A stretch of 64,000 nucleotides of DNA, taken from the NCBI GenBank assembly GCA_947453885.1, contig CANGIF010000001.1, positions 62,001 through 126,000 on the forward strand, in the 5' to 3' direction. The notes under the pieces were generated by a model. That model did no database searches. It was not told the DNA's origin and was given only the letters and a program-made list of their open reading frames with translations. Shown here in pieces: positions 8,381 to 17,036 of this stretch. The DNA is from Flavobacteriaceae bacterium (lineage in GTDB: Bacteria; Bacteroidota; Bacteroidia; Flavobacteriales; Flavobacteriaceae). The stretch's first letter is position 1. Each line of letters opens with the position of its first letter. The translations under genes were made by a program, and so were the position numbers.

Positions 8381-9772
8381 ATGTTTTTAGATTTAGACTT
8401 AAAACAACCAAATTCTATTGCAGTAATAGATGATAGCGGTCAAAGATTAACTTATGGAGAATTATTGGATTTTTCTAAAGAATTTAATTCACAAATAGGT
8501 AAAAGAACCCTAATTTTTATTTTATCAGAAAATAAATCGGGAGCTTTAGCAGGTTATGTGGCTTCACTTTCAAATGAAATTGTACCACTAGTTTTGAGTT
8601 CTGAAACAGATAAAGAACTACTTCAAAAATTATTAGAGGTATATCAACCCGAATATATTTGGGTGCCAACCAGTACGATAAATGATTTTTCGTTCGAATG
8701 TGTATTTTCAAAATTTGATTTTACATTGTTAAAAACAAGATTTTCTACTTCTCCACTTTTTTCTGATTTATCTTTACTATTGCCAACTTCTGGTTCTACG
8801 GGAAGTCCAAAATTAGTTAGACATAGTTATGCAAATGTTAATGAAAATGCTAAAAATGTAGCCAAATTATTTGAAATATCTACAGATGATAATGCAATTA
8901 CAGTTTTACCAATGCATTATACAATGGGCTTATCGGTTGTTTCAAGTCATTTGTATGCAGGTGCAACGGTTTTGTTAATGAAAGGGAATTTAACCGATAG
9001 AAATTTTTGGAATTTCATTAAAGAAAACAAAGGAACCAGTTTTACAGGTGTACCCTATAGTTTTGAAATTTTAAGCAAGTTACGATTTTTTAGAATGGAC
9101 TTACCAAATTTGAAAATTATTACTCAGGGTGGGGGTAAATTAAATGCTGATTTATTTAAAGCCTATGCTGAATTTGCAGAAAGTTCAGGTAAAAAATTCA
9201 TTGCCACTTATGGACAAACAGAAGGAACCGCTAGAATGGCTTATTTACCCGCTGAACTTGCGTTGCATAAAATTGGTAGTATAGGTAAAGCAATTCCAAA
9301 TGGAAATTTAAGTATAATTGATGTTGATGGAAACCCAATTAGTGAAATAGATATAGCAGGAGAAATGGTATATAAAGGACCTAATGTTACATTGGGTTAT
9401 GCTTTATCTGGGAATGATTTGGAGAAAGGCGATGAGAATAATGGAATTTTACGAACAGGTGACATTGCCAAATTTGATGTTGATGGATGTTTTTATATTG
9501 TTGGACGTGTGAGTCGTTTCCTAAAATTATATGGTTTTAGAATCAGCCTTGATGAATTGGAGCAAATGATTAAAGCTAAGTTTAGCTTAGATTGTGTCTG
9601 TACTGGAGACGATGATAAAATGAATATTTTTGTTACAAACGATATTGAAATTCAAGAGATAAGTAAATTTGTTGTTGAAAAAACAGGTTTATTTCATAAA
9701 GCATTTGAAGTTCAATTTATTCATGAAATTCCTAGAAATGAATATGGAAAGGTAATTTATAAAGCTTTATAA
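8381..9772 (+). CDS. AMP-forming acyl-CoA/acyl-ACP ligase (ANL superfamily)
   Basis: A 463-residue adenylate-forming enzyme, shorter than the usual 500-550. The P-loop LPTSGSTGSPK is at residues 134-144, the A5 motif YGQTEGT at 277-283, the A7 TGD at 359-361, and the hinge and A8 region GRVSRFLKLYGFRI at 375-388. The C-terminal catalytic Lys is about 457 in RNEYGKVIYK. It would activate a carboxylic acid with ATP and load it on CoA or, given two adjacent ACP genes, directly on an ACP. This could prime the KAS III or salvage an acyl group. It lies 12 bp after the SDR and 18 bp before the MBL hydrolase. The substrate cannot be read from the sequence. Confidence 0.85.
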   Translation: MFLDLDLKQPNSIAVIDDSGQRLTYGELLDFSKEFNSQIGKRTLIFILSENKSGALAGYVASLSNEIVPLVLSSETDKELLQKLLEVYQPEYIWVPTSTINDFSFECVFSKFDFTLLKTRFSTSPLFSDLSLLLPTSGSTGSPKLVRHSYANVNENAKNVAKLFEISTDDNAITVLPMHYTMGLSVVSSHLYAGATVLLMKGNLTDRNFWNFIKENKGTSFTGVPYSFEILSKLRFFRMDLPNLKIITQGGGKLNADLFKAYAEFAESSGKKFIATYGQTEGTARMAYLPAELALHKIGSIGKAIPNGNLSIIDVDGNPISEIDIAGEMVYKGPNVTLGYALSGNDLEKGDENNGILRTGDIAKFDVDGCFYIVGRVSRFLKLYGFRISLDELEQMIKAKFSLDCVCTGDDDKMNIFVTNDIEIQEISKFVVEKTGLFHKAFEVQFIHEIPRNEYGKVIYKAL

Positions 9773-9790
9773 TTTACATTTAATAAATGT

Positions 9791-10411
9791 ATGAAAATCC
9801 ATCAAATAGTAAATTCACATCGATTATCTAATTCATATATTATTGAATTAAAAGAGGATCATGTGCTTTTAATTGACGTAGGGAATTTTGATATAGATTG
9901 TTTTCTTTTTTGGCTCAAAAGGCACAAAAAAAAATTGCATTCCATTATCATAACACATGAACATTCAGATCATTGCTGTGGATTGAATCAACTTTACGAA
10001 GTAGCGACTTTTGATTTGTATTGTTCTTCAAAATGTGCAGAAAACATGAAGAATAGCAAGCAAAATTTCTCTATATATTTAGACAATGTACCTACTTTTG
10101 AAGTTAATATACCTTATTTTTCAGTCGATGTATTGTCTGAAATTAACATTGAAGGAACGCTATTTTCAATTATTGAAACGCCTGGTCATAGTCCTGGCAG
10201 CATTTGCATCGCTTTTCAGAACACAATTTTTACAGGTGATACTATTTTGAATGGTATTAAAACATTATTGACACTTCCTCATTCTAACAAAAAAGATCAT
10301 GCAAATTCTATTGAAAAAATAAAATCATTTCTTAAAAAGGACATGATTATTTATCCTGGTCATGATGAGCCTTTTATTTATACAGAGGAGAATGATATTA
10401 TAGTAGTATAA
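9791..10411 (+). CDS. Metallo-beta-lactamase-fold hydrolase
   Basis: A 206-residue MBL-fold protein with a complete dinuclear zinc set: HEHSDH at residues 56-61, His133 in TPGHSPGS, Asp150 in FTGDT and His191 in YPGHDEP. Length and motifs resemble glyoxalase II/thioesterase-type members. It ends the acyl cassette, 18 bp after the ligase, so I infer hydrolysis of an acyl thioester, perhaps release or editing of stalled chains on ACP. A lactone- or ester-directed role is also possible. No signal peptide is present, so it acts in the cytoplasm. The convergent T9SS gene ends only 11 bp beyond its stop. Confidence 0.82.
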   Translation: MKIHQIVNSHRLSNSYIIELKEDHVLLIDVGNFDIDCFLFWLKRHKKKLHSIIITHEHSDHCCGLNQLYEVATFDLYCSSKCAENMKNSKQNFSIYLDNVPTFEVNIPYFSVDVLSEINIEGTLFSIIETPGHSPGSICIAFQNTIFTGDTILNGIKTLLTLPHSNKKDHANSIEKIKSFLKKDMIIYPGHDEPFIYTEENDIIVV

Positions 10412-10422
10412 TTCCTTTGCTA

Positions 10423-12219
10423 TTATTCTTTAGTAAAATATAAATAGCCGTTGATTGGTTTCGGAAAATCAGGATCATTTAATTCTAAGACATAAAAATA
10501 AGTTCCATCAGGCACAATTTGATCATTAAAAACAGAACCGCTATTAGGATAACCATCCCAATCTAAAGTAGAATTATTACCTGTCCAAATGAGTTTTCCC
10601 CATCGATTATAAATTGAAAGCTCAAATTTTAAAAAAATATTTCTTAACCCTTCAATATAAAAAGTATCATTTTGTCCGTCATTATTTGCAGAAACTGCGT
10701 TATATACCTTCGGAGGACATTTCATCGTATTAAGCATAAAAGAAGTTATATTATAACAATGCTCATTGTTTATTCTCACAAAAATTTGTTTAGGTGTATT
10801 TGATTCATAATTAGAAGTATTTAAAATAGAATTTGTATTGTTTTCTGCATCAAGAATCGATTCAAAAAAAGATACGGTATCAGAATTGTTAACTTTTACT
10901 AGTAAAAAATAGTTTGAAAAATTAAATATAGCTTTACTAAATCCAATATCGCATCCTTTTAAATCGGGTAAAATATTAAACATTGGTGCAAACCAAAGTG
11001 TAACATTTTGAATAAAATTATTATTTGTTTCATTTATTTCAATAACACTTCCAATAGATTGACCAGTATCATCTACAACTAATTTAAGAATAAAAGTATC
11101 AGGAACAGAAGCGGGTAATTGTATCGTAATTTGATTGGATTCACTTCCATCAATAGGTAATATAGTATTTGTAAAAGTAGTACCAATTAATATAGAGTCT
11201 GCATAAAAAGATATAGGAACATGAGATTGTAAATCATGTGTTGAATTAAAATTTCTAACAGTATAATTAATAGTTAACTCTCTTGAATCACAATTTTGAA
11301 TTAAATTGTCAAGTACAATTGTTGCGTCTGGTAATTGACTATTTAATTTTGTAACAATAGCGTTAATCATTACAAAATCCTGGCCAGAAGTCATTTTTAT
11401 AGCAGCTGTTGTATCTCCAATTTGAATATTATTTTGTATATCATATTCGTCTAAATCCATGTTATATAATATATTGGATCCAGTAAAGGTGTTTGTTCCA
11501 TTAAATTGATTATTAGCTGGATTTAATGAGTTGCTCAAAGCATTTCCATTAAAAGTTAATGTTTCATTTACAGCTAAAATGGAATCACCTTCCCAAGTTA
11601 TAAAAGCAATTTTAGCACCATTATTATCAACAACATTTAAACTATCTAAAGTTATGTCTAAAGAATCAGGTATTCCTTGTAATCCATCATATATATTTAA
11701 TTGATTCAGTGGTAATGCATTATTCTTATATACTATAATAATTGCCCATCCACCAAAATTTGTTCTATTACCACAATATCCTGTTTGATTTGTAATTACA
11801 CTTGTTAGATCCAAATCAGAAAGAGTATAAATTCCATTTCCAGTTGTCTGAACTAATGTTGTAATAGTTGCAAAACATCCAAAATAATCTAAACTATTTT
11901 TTGTTAAGGCAAAATTTCTTTGAGAACTAATTGAAACCCCATTTAAAGTTACATCAAAGTCTCCAGTTCCTGAACCAGCCCAATATAAATAGGCGTTTTC
12001 TACAACATCTGTTGTATTTAAATTTAGACTTGCAGAGGAACTAGTTAAAATAGTACAATCACCAGTGATATTGTTTTCACTAGTGTTAAGTGTATTTCCA
12101 ATAAAAGTATAATCGAAACGACCATTATACTGTTTAAATAACGAAATGTTTTGTCCAAAAGATGAAAATGAAACCAGTAAGCAAATACTAAAACTTAATA
12201 AATTTAGTTTTCCAGTCAT
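10423..12219 (-). CDS. Secreted protein with gliding-motility-type (T9SS type B) C-terminal domain
   Basis: A 598-residue exported protein. A signal peptide (LLSFSICLLVSFSSFGQ) is followed by a DUF3344-like or beta-sandwich region. Around residues 285-405 there is a CARDB-like segment (TIVLDNLIQNC through IEINETNNNF). The last 90 residues are a gliding motility-associated C-terminal domain (VYNAVSANNDGQND, YNRWGKLIWTG, PDGTYFYVLEL), the type B sorting signal for the type IX secretion system. The protein should reach the cell surface or medium. It is the only minus-strand gene inside the glycan locus, separating the acyl cassette from the sugar genes. Its function beyond export, perhaps adhesion, is not recognisable. 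Confidence 0.85.
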   Translation of the reverse strand: MTGKLNLLSFSICLLVSFSSFGQNISLFKQYNGRFDYTFIGNTLNTSENNITGDCTILTSSSASLNLNTTDVVENAYLYWAGSGTGDFDVTLNGVSISSQRNFALTKNSLDYFGCFATITTLVQTTGNGIYTLSDLDLTSVITNQTGYCGNRTNFGGWAIIIVYKNNALPLNQLNIYDGLQGIPDSLDITLDSLNVVDNNGAKIAFITWEGDSILAVNETLTFNGNALSNSLNPANNQFNGTNTFTGSNILYNMDLDEYDIQNNIQIGDTTAAIKMTSGQDFVMINAIVTKLNSQLPDATIVLDNLIQNCDSRELTINYTVRNFNSTHDLQSHVPISFYADSILIGTTFTNTILPIDGSESNQITIQLPASVPDTFILKLVVDDTGQSIGSVIEINETNNNFIQNVTLWFAPMFNILPDLKGCDIGFSKAIFNFSNYFLLVKVNNSDTVSFFESILDAENNTNSILNTSNYESNTPKQIFVRINNEHCYNITSFMLNTMKCPPKVYNAVSANNDGQNDTFYIEGLRNIFLKFELSIYNRWGKLIWTGNNSTLDWDGYPNSGSVFNDQIVPDGTYFYVLELNDPDFPKPINGYLYFTKE

Positions 12220-12339
12220 AGATAATGATACTATAATTGGCTTAAAATTAGTAAATTATTTTTTAAAGTACTAATTTTTTTAAAATCTAAATTGTTTTAT
12301 CAAATAAATGCTTAATTTTCCATTGTTTAAAACAATACT

Positions 12340-13317
12340 TTGAAGAAAATAAAGATCAAACGGTACGAGTCAGAAGATTTTGAACAATGGAACACATTTG
12401 TTCAAAAAGCAAAAAATGCTACTTTTTTATTTCATAGAAATTTTATGGAATATCATGATAGTAGATTTATGGATCATTCAATTATTGTTTTAGATAATTC
12501 CAAATGGGTTGCCATTTTACCTGCAAATTGTGTAGATAATAAATTATATTCGCATCAAGGATTAACTTATGGAGGTTTAATTTATAATGAGGAGTTAAAG
12601 TTAGCGGCTATTTTACTTTATTTCCAAGCGATTTTGGAATATTTACATGTTAATAGAATTGAAAAATTGGAAATTAAGTCAATCCCTAACATCTATCATA
12701 AAAAACCTTCAGATGAAATATTATATGCTTTGTTTTTATGTAAAGGAAATCTTTTCAGGCGAGATACTTTAGCTGTAATTGATTTAAAAATAGAATTTGT
12801 AATTGACAAAAGTAGGTTTAAAGGTATAAATAGAGGATTTAAAAATAATTTAATTGTAAAAGAAGAAACGTCTTTTGAATTGTTTTGGAATGAAATTTTA
12901 ATTCCCAATTTAGCAACCAAACACAATACGAAACCAGTTCATACACTTGAAGAAATCACAAAATTGAAAAAACATTTTCCTAATCAAATAAGACAATTTA
13001 ATGTTTATTTGTCAAATGAAATTGTGGCAGGAACAACAATTTTTGAAAGTGATAAAGTTGCTCATTCCCAATATATTTCAAGTGATTTTAATAAAAACAC
13101 ATATGGATGTTTGGATTTTTTACATTATGAATTAATTACAAAATATTTCAAACATAAATCTTTTTTTGATTTTGGTATTTCAAATGAAAATCAAGGTCGT
13201 AAACTAAATAATGGTTTGTCATATTGGAAGGAAAGTTTTGGTTCAAATACAATAGTTCAAGATTTTTATGAAATAGATACTCAAAATTATCATTTTTTAA
13301 ATAACGTAATTTTTTAA
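12340..13317 (+). CDS. FemAB/GNAT-like N-acyltransferase
   Basis: A 325-residue protein with the double-GNAT look of the FemAB-like group: a first half with LYSHQGLTYGGLIY and a second half with VYLSNEIVAGTTIFES and FDFGISNENQGRKLN. Its start is a TTG at 12340; no ATG lies upstream in frame, and the next Met is near residue 36, inside the domain. Such proteins often accompany FdtB-type aminotransferases in O-antigen loci, and the aminotransferase starts 8 bp downstream. I infer transfer of an acyl group to the amino sugar made by that enzyme. It competes with the beta-helix protein at 4413 as the enzyme that uses the ACP-built chain. The donor, CoA or ACP, is unknown. Confidence 0.75.
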   Translation: MKKIKIKRYESEDFEQWNTFVQKAKNATFLFHRNFMEYHDSRFMDHSIIVLDNSKWVAILPANCVDNKLYSHQGLTYGGLIYNEELKLAAILLYFQAILEYLHVNRIEKLEIKSIPNIYHKKPSDEILYALFLCKGNLFRRDTLAVIDLKIEFVIDKSRFKGINRGFKNNLIVKEETSFELFWNEILIPNLATKHNTKPVHTLEEITKLKKHFPNQIRQFNVYLSNEIVAGTTIFESDKVAHSQYISSDFNKNTYGCLDFLHYELITKYFKHKSFFDFGISNENQGRKLNNGLSYWKESFGSNTIVQDFYEIDTQNYHFLNNVIF

Positions 13318-13324
13318 TAAAAAC

Positions 13325-14452
13325 ATGATTTCATTTTTAGATTTAAAACAAGTTAATGCAAAATACGAAGCTGCTTTAAAAGACAAAATGGCTGATGTTT
13401 TAAATAGTGGTTGGTATATTCTAGGTAGTGAACTTCATTTATTTGAAACTAATTTTTCCTATTATTGTGGTACAAAATTTTGTATTGGAGTTGGAAATGG
13501 TTTTGACGCATTAGTCCTTATTTTAAAAGGTTACATAGAATTGGGCAAATTAAAAAAGGGAGATGAAATAATGGTGCCCGCTAACACTTATATTGCAAGT
13601 ATTTTGGCAATTTTGGAAGCAGATCTAGTACCAATATTAATTGAACCTACTTTTGAAGATTTCAACATTGATCCAACTAAAGTAAAAAAAAGAATTTCCA
13701 CAAAAACTAAAGGAATATTATTAGTTCATTTATATGGTCAATTAGCTAATATAGAATTAATTAAAGAAATTGCAACTGCAAATAAACTACTAGTAATAGA
13801 AGATGCAGCACAAGCGCATGGAGCAATTTTTAAAAGTACAGCAAATTTTCATTTGAACAATCGAAAATCAGGAAATCTAGGAGATGCCGCAGCCTTTAGC
13901 TTCTATCCAGGTAAAAATCTTGGGGCATTAGGGGACGGAGGAGCAATTACGACAAATGATGAAGATTTAGCAAATATACTTTTTGAGTTAAGAAATTATG
14001 GTTCCAAAAAAAAATATGTACATAACTATATGGGAGTTAATTCTAGACTTGATGAACTTCAGGCTGCTTTTTTAAATGTTAAATTACCTTTTTTAGATAT
14101 TGACAATGAAATTAGAAGGAATATTGCTAAAAAATATATTTCAGAAATCAAAAATCCAAAAATTTTACTACCATTTTGGGATTATTCTGAAAACCATGTT
14201 TTTCATTTGTTTGTAATTAGAACTAAAAGGAGAGAGGAATTACGTCTTTTTTTATTAGAAAATAATATTCAAACACTAATTCATTATCCAATTCCACCAC
14301 ACAAACAAGTTGCTTTTTCAAATTGGAATTCAAAAAGTTATCCAATCACAGAACAAATTCATAATGAAGTTTTAAGCTTGCCAATAAGTCCTGTCCTTAC
14401 TGAAAATGAAGTAGAATACATTATTAACATATTGAACAAATGGACATACTAA
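13325..14452 (+). CDS. fdtB: DegT/DnrJ/EryC1/StrS sugar aminotransferase, FdtB-like
   Basis: A 375-residue PLP enzyme. The PLP lysine is Lys197 in YPGKNLGALGDGG, and the cofactor-binding Asp160 is in EDAAQAHGA. The N-terminus (ISFLDLKQVNAKY, SGWYILGSE) resembles FdtB, which converts dTDP-3-keto-6-deoxyhexose to the 3-amino sugar. The product would be a dTDP-3-amino-3,6-dideoxyhexose ready for N-acylation. The ketoisomerase and rml genes expected upstream are not in the window. The gene overlaps the next glycosyltransferase by 13 bp and follows the acyltransferase by 7 bp, so the three form one operon. The choice of 3-amino over 4-amino is from resemblance only. Confidence 0.82.
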   Translation: MISFLDLKQVNAKYEAALKDKMADVLNSGWYILGSELHLFETNFSYYCGTKFCIGVGNGFDALVLILKGYIELGKLKKGDEIMVPANTYIASILAILEADLVPILIEPTFEDFNIDPTKVKKRISTKTKGILLVHLYGQLANIELIKEIATANKLLVIEDAAQAHGAIFKSTANFHLNNRKSGNLGDAAAFSFYPGKNLGALGDGGAITTNDEDLANILFELRNYGSKKKYVHNYMGVNSRLDELQAAFLNVKLPFLDIDNEIRRNIAKKYISEIKNPKILLPFWDYSENHVFHLFVIRTKRREELRLFLLENNIQTLIHYPIPPHKQVAFSNWNSKSYPITEQIHNEVLSLPISPVLTENEVEYIINILNKWTY

Positions 14453-15453
14453 TTAAGTCATTTAACAGGCCTTACTATTTGGATAGGTGTATTAAAAGTA
14501 TCCAACTTTTTGTAGATTATACTTCATTTAATATTATTATTCTTGACGATGGAACACCAGAACTTTATTTGGAAAAATTAAAACAAAAGTATCCATTCAT
14601 CACTATTTTTTATTCAAAAAGTGCAAAAGAAAAACAGGCATTAATTAAAGCTCAAAAACCAATTTTCAAAACTGAAATCCCAATTGATTTATGGATTGAA
14701 ATAGCCAATATATCAACGGATTACTTTTTGTTACTTGAAGACGATTTTTGGTTTACAAAAAAAGTTGATTTAGCGGAATTTAAAGTAGCAATGCATGATA
14801 AACAAATTAAAATGATTAAACTTTTCTGGCTTGGAAATTCAAAATTATTAGCAGGCCATTCGGAGAAATTAAATGAGTTTATTTCTTTTTTTTTACCAAA
14901 AGTAACTACATTAAATCCGTTTATTTATAAAGCTATTTTTAAATGGTACAAATTTAAATACAGAAAAATTCTATCATTTTTTTCTATCTATTCCGATAAA
15001 AAAGCATTACAATATTATAGTATTTATGCTGTTGCAGGTGCAATATTTGAGAAGACTTACTTCTTAAGTTTATGGAAAAACCATCAAAACACAGTTGATG
15101 AATCATTGCAAATTAGAAATGCTCTAAATTTTATTTCAAATAATAAAAGTGCAAAATTTGGTAATTCTACAAAAGAATTACTAAAAACAGGTTTTATGTC
15201 TTCAGCTTCAAATCAACACAAGCCCTATAAAGATGTAAATTTAGATGTGTTTAATTTGAATTATATTTTGAACGAAGCGTGGTATAACAATAATTTTGAT
15301 CCAATGAGAAATTTCCCAAATGATTTAGATGAAAATGAAATTGAATTTTTATTGACTGCTAATCCTCATCCAAATACCCAAAGTAGTGAATGGAAAAAAT
15401 GGGTTAAAATGTTTAAAAACCAATACACCTCTTTTGGATGTATAATTGATTAA
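14440..15453 (+). CDS. Glycosyltransferase family 2-like protein
   Basis: A 337-residue GT-A-type protein. The N-terminus has the classic opening ILIKSFNRPYYLDRCIKSI, then IIILDDGTPELY and an acidic motif LLLEDDFWFT near residue 100 in the position of the DXD. The rest has no recognisable domain and no clear membrane helix. It would add a sugar, perhaps the acylated amino sugar made by its neighbours, to the lipid-linked repeat. Translational coupling is likely: its ATG is inside the end of the aminotransferase gene, and its stop is one base before the flippase ATG. Confidence 0.78.
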   Translation: MDILIKSFNRPYYLDRCIKSIQLFVDYTSFNIIILDDGTPELYLEKLKQKYPFITIFYSKSAKEKQALIKAQKPIFKTEIPIDLWIEIANISTDYFLLLEDDFWFTKKVDLAEFKVAMHDKQIKMIKLFWLGNSKLLAGHSEKLNEFISFFLPKVTTLNPFIYKAIFKWYKFKYRKILSFFSIYSDKKALQYYSIYAVAGAIFEKTYFLSLWKNHQNTVDESLQIRNALNFISNNKSAKFGNSTKELLKTGFMSSASNQHKPYKDVNLDVFNLNYILNEAWYNNNFDPMRNFPNDLDENEIEFLLTANPHPNTQSSEWKKWVKMFKNQYTSFGCIID

Positions 15454-15454
15454 A

Positions 15455-16951
15455 ATGAAAACAAATACCAATACATCACACAAAGCATTACTTAAAGCAA
15501 CGGGTATTTTGGGATTTTCTCAAATTGCAAAAATGATTGTTGGTGTAATTGGATCAAAATTTATAGCTGTTTTTTTAGGTCCTATTGGAATTGGAATTGT
15601 TGGTTTGTTAAATAATTCATTAAATATTATTGGTTCGGTAACTAGTTTTGGATTTAATATCGTAAGTGTTCGTGAAGTTAGTTTAGCAAGTGCTAAAAAA
15701 GATGTAAAATATTTTTCAGAAAAAATTAAAATATTACATAATTGGGCCCTTTTCATAGGTATATTCGGAGCTATTCTTACAATAATTTTTTCAAAAATTC
15801 TCAGTCAATGGACTTTTGGAACCCCGAGTCGCTATTTTTGGTTTCTTATTCTGGCTATAAATTTTTTGTTTTCAAGTTTGACTTCTTATAGAGTATCTTT
15901 ACTTCAGGGATTGCGTTTAATGAAGCCCATTGCTATTTCAAATATCGTTAATTCAATTGTAACTACTTTTTGTACAATAATACTGTATTATTTTTTGAAA
16001 TTTGACGGAATTTTGCCTGTAATACTATGTTCTAGCTTAATAAGTTTATTAGTAAATTGGTATTATACCAAAAACATATTTATTGAAAAGGTATCATTTT
16101 CATTTAAAGAAGCTTTTGAGAAAACTAAGCCATTAATGAAGTTAGGTTTTCTTTTATCTATAAATGTAATTTTTGGACAACTTTGCAATTTTATCATAAA
16201 ACTATTTTTAAATAATAATGGTACATCTCCTGTTATTCTTGGCTATTACGAAGTAAGTTTGGTTTTGATTTTGTCGTATGTAGGATTAGTTTTTAATGCA
16301 ATGGGTATAGATTTTTACCCAAGATTAACTGAAATACAAGATAACAATGTAAAAGTAAAAGAATTGGTAAACAATCAGATAGAGCTTGGATTGTTGTTAA
16401 TTACACCATTAATTATTGGTTTTTACTTCCTAGCTCCAAATTTAATTTTGGTACTTTATTCAAATCAATTTTTACCAGTTTTAGAAATTTTGAAAGGAGC
16501 ATTATTTGCTGTTATAATTAAAGCAGTTATTTGGCCATTAGCGTTTATCATTTTAGCCAAAGGTCAAAACAGATTGTATTTTAAACAAGAATTAGTCAGC
16601 GATTTTTTAAACGTAATTGTTACAATTTGGTTTTATCATTTAATGGGATTAAAGGGAATAGGATTAGCAATGGTTTTAAATTATTCAATTTATGGAATAT
16701 ATGTTTTTTTACTATTAAAAAAACGTTTTGAATTTAACTTACGAAAGGATACTAGAAAGTTATTGGTTGTTTCAATACTAATTGGTTCAATTGTTTGTAT
16801 AATGAGTTTTTATTTAAAGGGATATAATTTTTATGTTTTTTGTGGTATAAGTATTTTAATTTCAATATGTTTTTCATATTACGAACTAAATAAGAGAATA
16901 AATTTAAAAGAAATTTTCAACAAAATAAAGTTTAAACTTTTTGGTAATTAA
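15455..16951 (+). CDS. wzx: O-antigen/polysaccharide flippase (Wzx-like)
   Basis: A 498-residue integral membrane protein of the MATE/Wzx superfamily with about 12-14 hydrophobic helices along its length, for example IGIGIVGLLNNSLNIIG near the N-terminus and LLVVSILIGSIVCIMSFYL near the end. It would flip undecaprenyl-diphosphate-linked repeat units across the inner membrane. ATG 15455 is preferred over TTG 15446, which would overlap the upstream gene. It is the last gene of the glycan block; 85 bp later the unrelated mtaB starts. No Wzy polymerase or initiating transferase is visible here, so the locus must extend left of the window. Confidence 0.85.
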   Translation: MKTNTNTSHKALLKATGILGFSQIAKMIVGVIGSKFIAVFLGPIGIGIVGLLNNSLNIIGSVTSFGFNIVSVREVSLASAKKDVKYFSEKIKILHNWALFIGIFGAILTIIFSKILSQWTFGTPSRYFWFLILAINFLFSSLTSYRVSLLQGLRLMKPIAISNIVNSIVTTFCTIILYYFLKFDGILPVILCSSLISLLVNWYYTKNIFIEKVSFSFKEAFEKTKPLMKLGFLLSINVIFGQLCNFIIKLFLNNNGTSPVILGYYEVSLVLILSYVGLVFNAMGIDFYPRLTEIQDNNVKVKELVNNQIELGLLLITPLIIGFYFLAPNLILVLYSNQFLPVLEILKGALFAVIIKAVIWPLAFIILAKGQNRLYFKQELVSDFLNVIVTIWFYHLMGLKGIGLAMVLNYSIYGIYVFLLLKKRFEFNLRKDTRKLLVVSILIGSIVCIMSFYLKGYNFYVFCGISILISICFSYYELNKRINLKEIFNKIKFKLFGN

Positions 16952-16959
16952 ATGTAACT

Positions 16960-16994
16960 TTTGTGCCCTTTAAAGAATATTGTTTTTAAATTTG
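16960..16994 (+). promoter_or_regulatory. Predicted promoter of mtaB
   Basis: TTTG at 16960-16963 and a perfect TAAATTTG at 16987-16994 are 23 nt apart, within the range of the Bacteroidota housekeeping promoter. The mtaB ATG is 42 bp beyond the -7 element. Confidence 0.5.
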
Positions 16995-17036
16995 CAATCT
17001 CATTTTTGACAACGATTTCATTTTTTGAGAACTATT

